64,000 nt of DNA from Xanthomonas sp. Leaf148 (GTDB lineage Bacteria; Pseudomonadota; Gammaproteobacteria; Xanthomonadales; Xanthomonadaceae), in the NCBI RefSeq assembly GCF_001423585.1, contig NZ_LMOP01000013.1, positions 190,921-254,920 of the forward strand, in the 5' to 3' direction. The translations under genes and the position numbers were made by a program. Below the pieces are notes generated by a model. The model searched no databases. It was not told where the DNA came from and was given only the letters and a program-made list of their open reading frames with translations. Shown one piece after another: positions 61,261 through 64,000 of the stretch (within the stretch, counting starts at the first letter, position 1; each line of letters begins with the position of its first letter).

Positions 61261-64000
61261 ATGCCCAACGTGTCTGCGCTGTTCGTTTCACCTGGTGTGC
61301 GCGGCAAGGCGCTGCGTCGTCTGGCAGCGCTTTGCCTGCTCGGATGGCTGATCGCAGGCAGTGGATGGGCGAAAACCTATAGCTTTCGCGATTACGCACA
61401 GGCCGATGGCTTGCAGGGTATGACCGTCAACAGCCTGCTCGAAGATCGACAGGGTGTGGTCTGGGTCGGCACCGAACTGGCATTGCATCGCTTCGAACGC
61501 GAACAATTCATCCCGGTCGGTCAGGAAAGCGGCCTGGACGCGCGCTACATCCGCGCGTTGACGCTGGATGCGCGCGGGCGCTTGTGGGTGGCCAGCGCCA
61601 ACGGCGTGTTCGTGCGCAATGGCACGACCTTCAGCCCGGTGCTGCATGACGGCGCGCCGATCCGTGCCGACAGCGGCAATGTGATCGCCGCGTACGCGGG
61701 CGGCGTGGTGGTGGTCAGCGAAAATCAGCTGTTGCACCTGACGCCGACCAAGCCAGGCGGCTGGAGCGCCCGGGTGCTGCCGTTGCGCCTGGACGACGGC
61801 ACCACCCTGCCCGCCGGGAAAGCCTTGCTTGCCGATGGCAGCGCGCTGTGGGCCAGTTGCGGAAAACGCGTCTGCCGCATCGATGCCAACGGACGCATCA
61901 CTCAGTTGGGCGATGCCGACGGTGTGCCGGAACGGCAATGGCGCGCGGTGTTCCGCGACCATCGTGGCGACCTGTGGCTGCGCGGTGGCGGCATGGTGAT
62001 GTCGCGCGCAGCAGGCGAGCGCGTGTTCCGCGACCATGCGCCTCCAGCCGGCACCAGGTTCGACACCTTGGCTGGCGCAACCACCTTGTCAGAGGATGCG
62101 CAGGGCCGCCTGATTACCCGCTCCGACCGCGGAATGGTGCGCTGGGAAGGCGATCACTGGCACTATTTCGGGCACGACCAGGGGCTGTCGATCAGCCCGA
62201 TGGTGGGCCCCTTGATGATGCAAAGCACCGGCCAGCTATGGATCGGCACGCGCGGGCTGGGGGTGCAGCGCTGGCTGGGCTACGGCAACATCGAGCATTG
62301 GGACGAAAGCCAGGGCCTAGCCGAATCGCCGACCTGGGCCATCCAGCGGCTGCCAAGTGGTGAGCTGCTGGTAGGCGGCGATGCCGGCTCCAATGTGCTG
62401 GATCCGCGGACCGGGCGCATGCAGCCGTGGACACTCGCCAACGGCGAGCCAATGCTGCAATCGATCTCCATCGCGCTGTCGCCGAAGGATGGCGCGGCCT
62501 GGGTGGCGCGCTCGTCGGGCGCCCTCTCCCGTCGCGACCCGCAGACGGGCAAGACCTTCGACATGCTGCAGCTTGGGCTGCCCACCAACAAGCTGTTGTT
62601 CGATTCGGGTGGCGTGCTGTGGGTCACCACGCCACGCGGCCTGTACTCCGTCGCGCCGGAGCTGCCGTTGCAGGCCAGACGCGAAGAGGCAGTGCCGGCG
62701 GCGTTCGTGGGCGATATCGATGTGGATCTTCAGGGGCGACTGTGGGCCAGTACCCGCAAAGGGCTGTATCGCCAGGAAAAAAATGGCCGCTGGCTGCAGG
62801 TGGAGGTGCACGGCAACCTGCCCAACCACGATTACTTCCTGCTGGATTTTTCGGCCGACGGCCAGCTCTGGCTGTCCTTGCGCGACACCGGGCTCTGGCA
62901 TGGCGCCGTACAGAACGCTGCGACGGTCACGCTGACCGCAGTCAACGACCCGCTGGTGTCGCGCGTGATGCCGTTTATCCTCTCTCATGACAGCAAGGGG
63001 CGCTTGTGGCTGGGCAGCAGCCAGGGCCTGGACCTGCTGGAGAATGGGCACTGGTCGCGCACCACGCGTAGCGAGGGCCTGTTGTGGGACGACGTGTCTG
63101 CCAATGCGCTGTTCGAGGACGTCGATGGCAGCGTGTGGCTCGGCAGCAGCCGCGGGTTGACCCACCTGATCGATCCGTCACGGGTGTTCGCGTCGCCGCC
63201 GCTACGGGTGGAAGTGCTGCGCGTGCGGCGTGGCGAACAGACCCTTGCGGCCGGTGCGCAGGTGCCCTGGTCGCAGGTTCCGCTGGACGTGGATCTGAGC
63301 ACGCCCGGCGCCGAAGGCGGCCCGGACCGCATCAGCTTCCGCTACCGCGTGGAAGGCCACCAGGCCAGCTGGACCAGCACCTCGCTCAGCCACATCACCT
63401 ATCCGCTGCTGCCGCCCGGCCGCTATGCGCTGGAGGTGCAGGCGGTGGACGCCGGCCAGCGCAGTGCCAGCCCGATCACACGGTTCGCCTTTGCGCTCAG
63501 TCCGCCCTGGTGGCGCAGCATTCCCGCCTTGATCGCCTATGTGCTGCTGGCGATCGCAGCGGTGATTGCGCTGTTGCGCTGGCGCACCGCCAAACTGCTG
63601 CGGCGCAAGCGCGAGCTGGAACAACTGGTTGCCGAGCGCACTGCCGAGCTGGAACAGGACAAGCGCGACCTGGAATCGGCACGTGCCGAACTTGCCTTCA
63701 AGGCCACCCACGACGAACTCACCGGCCTGCTCAACCGCGCCGGCATCCTTGCCGCGTTACGCAACATGCTGCTGCGGGCCGATGCGACGGCGCGCCCATT
63801 GGCAGTGGTGTTGATCGATCTGGATCACTTCAAACTGGTCAACGATCAGCACGGGCATCTGGCCGGCGATGCGGTGCTGGCCGGGGTCGGTCGCCGGCTG
63901 GATACGCTGGTGCGTGGCGACGACCGTATCGGCCGCTACGGCGGCGAAGAATTGCTGGCGCTGCTGCCGGGGCTGACGCACGAAGCCACGCACCGACTGG
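61261..64000 (+). CDS. Two-component-propeller diguanylate cyclase (3' end outside window)
   Basis: The first 913 residues of a membrane sensor cyclase. A signal peptide or first helix lies at about 22-37. A periplasmic beta-propeller of regulator-propeller repeats follows (GVVWVGTELALHRF, GRLWVASANGVFV, GQLWIGTRGLGVQRW, GSVWLGSSRGLTHL), then a Y_Y_Y domain (about 670-740) and a membrane helix (about 753-775). A coiled coil leads into a GGDEF domain with active-type GGEEL (894-898) and an inhibitory RxxD site exactly five residues before it (RGDD). It should make c-di-GMP in response to a periplasmic ligand, with product inhibition. Open at the window edge. Confidence 0.9.
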   Translation, partial: MPNVSALFVSPGVRGKALRRLAALCLLGWLIAGSGWAKTYSFRDYAQADGLQGMTVNSLLEDRQGVVWVGTELALHRFEREQFIPVGQESGLDARYIRALTLDARGRLWVASANGVFVRNGTTFSPVLHDGAPIRADSGNVIAAYAGGVVVVSENQLLHLTPTKPGGWSARVLPLRLDDGTTLPAGKALLADGSALWASCGKRVCRIDANGRITQLGDADGVPERQWRAVFRDHRGDLWLRGGGMVMSRAAGERVFRDHAPPAGTRFDTLAGATTLSEDAQGRLITRSDRGMVRWEGDHWHYFGHDQGLSISPMVGPLMMQSTGQLWIGTRGLGVQRWLGYGNIEHWDESQGLAESPTWAIQRLPSGELLVGGDAGSNVLDPRTGRMQPWTLANGEPMLQSISIALSPKDGAAWVARSSGALSRRDPQTGKTFDMLQLGLPTNKLLFDSGGVLWVTTPRGLYSVAPELPLQARREEAVPAAFVGDIDVDLQGRLWASTRKGLYRQEKNGRWLQVEVHGNLPNHDYFLLDFSADGQLWLSLRDTGLWHGAVQNAATVTLTAVNDPLVSRVMPFILSHDSKGRLWLGSSQGLDLLENGHWSRTTRSEGLLWDDVSANALFEDVDGSVWLGSSRGLTHLIDPSRVFASPPLRVEVLRVRRGEQTLAAGAQVPWSQVPLDVDLSTPGAEGGPDRISFRYRVEGHQASWTSTSLSHITYPLLPPGRYALEVQAVDAGQRSASPITRFAFALSPPWWRSIPALIAYVLLAIAAVIALLRWRTAKLLRRKRELEQLVAERTAELEQDKRDLESARAELAFKATHDELTGLLNRAGILAALRNMLLRADATARPLAVVLIDLDHFKLVNDQHGHLAGDAVLAGVGRRLDTLVRGDDRIGRYGGEELLALLPGLTHEATHRL

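Overview
This 64-kb window carries most of the polar-flagellum locus of a plant-associated gammaproteobacterium, very probably a Xanthomonas. The evidence is the high GC content, the Xanthomonas-type order rpoN2-vemR-fleQ, the ravS/ravR/ravA c-di-GMP regulators, an atypical PilZ gene next to fliS, and genus-typical intergenic repeats. I do not assign a species. No tRNA, rRNA, CRISPR array, prophage or transposase gene was recognised.

Layout. (1) 1-3.1 kb: the 3' end of mnmA, hflD, a chemoreceptor without a periplasmic domain, and a small orphan gene. (2) 3.3-12.7 kb: a secreted TonB-C-like protein, then a c-di-GMP block made of a PAS-GGDEF-EAL phosphodiesterase, the sensor kinase RavS, its GGDEF-EAL-REC partner RavR and a second kinase (RavA-like). 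(3) 13-14.5 kb: flgA-flgM-flgN on the minus strand, divergent from cheV. (4) 16.2-27.9 kb: flgBCDEFGHIJKL for rod, rings, hook and hook junctions. (5) 28-32.4 kb: fliC, fliD, fliS, a FliT-like gene and a PilZ-like gene. (6) 32.4-36.6 kb: the regulators: a LuxR-type response regulator, rpoN2, vemR and fleQ. (7) 36.7-48.4 kb: a flagellin-glycan island with an aminotransferase, ACP, KAS III, two SDRs, two left-handed beta-helix acyltransferases, a Rieske oxygenase, a methyltransferase, an orphan and a giant glycosyltransferase. (8) 49-61.2 kb: fliEFGHIJK, fliLMNOP and fliQR for the basal body, motor switch and export gate. (9) From 61.3 kb to the window end: a propeller-sensor diguanylate cyclase, cut by the window.

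Regulation can be read from the DNA. Seven GG-N10-GC (sigma54) promoters lie before flgA, flgB, flgG, the glycan island, fliE, fliL and fliQ. These fit control by the RpoN2 and FleQ encoded in the middle of the locus. A second set with TAAA or TCAA, a 15-16-nt spacer and GCCGATA-like -10 boxes (sigma28/FliA) lies before the chemoreceptor, the phosphodiesterase, flgM, cheV, fliC, fliD, fliS and the diguanylate cyclase. FliA itself is outside the window. Class II genes therefore build the hook-basal body and glycan enzymes, while FliA genes supply filament, chemotaxis and c-di-GMP turnover, with FlgM as the checkpoint.

The least ordinary parts are the sigma54-driven glycan island, which includes a Rieske oxygenase and an unrecognised 316-residue protein; RavR's two altered EAL active-site residues; probable leaderless cheV and fliQ transcripts; and several repeat-rich gaps inside otherwise compact flagellar operons (flgF-flgG, upstream of fliE, fliP-fliQ).
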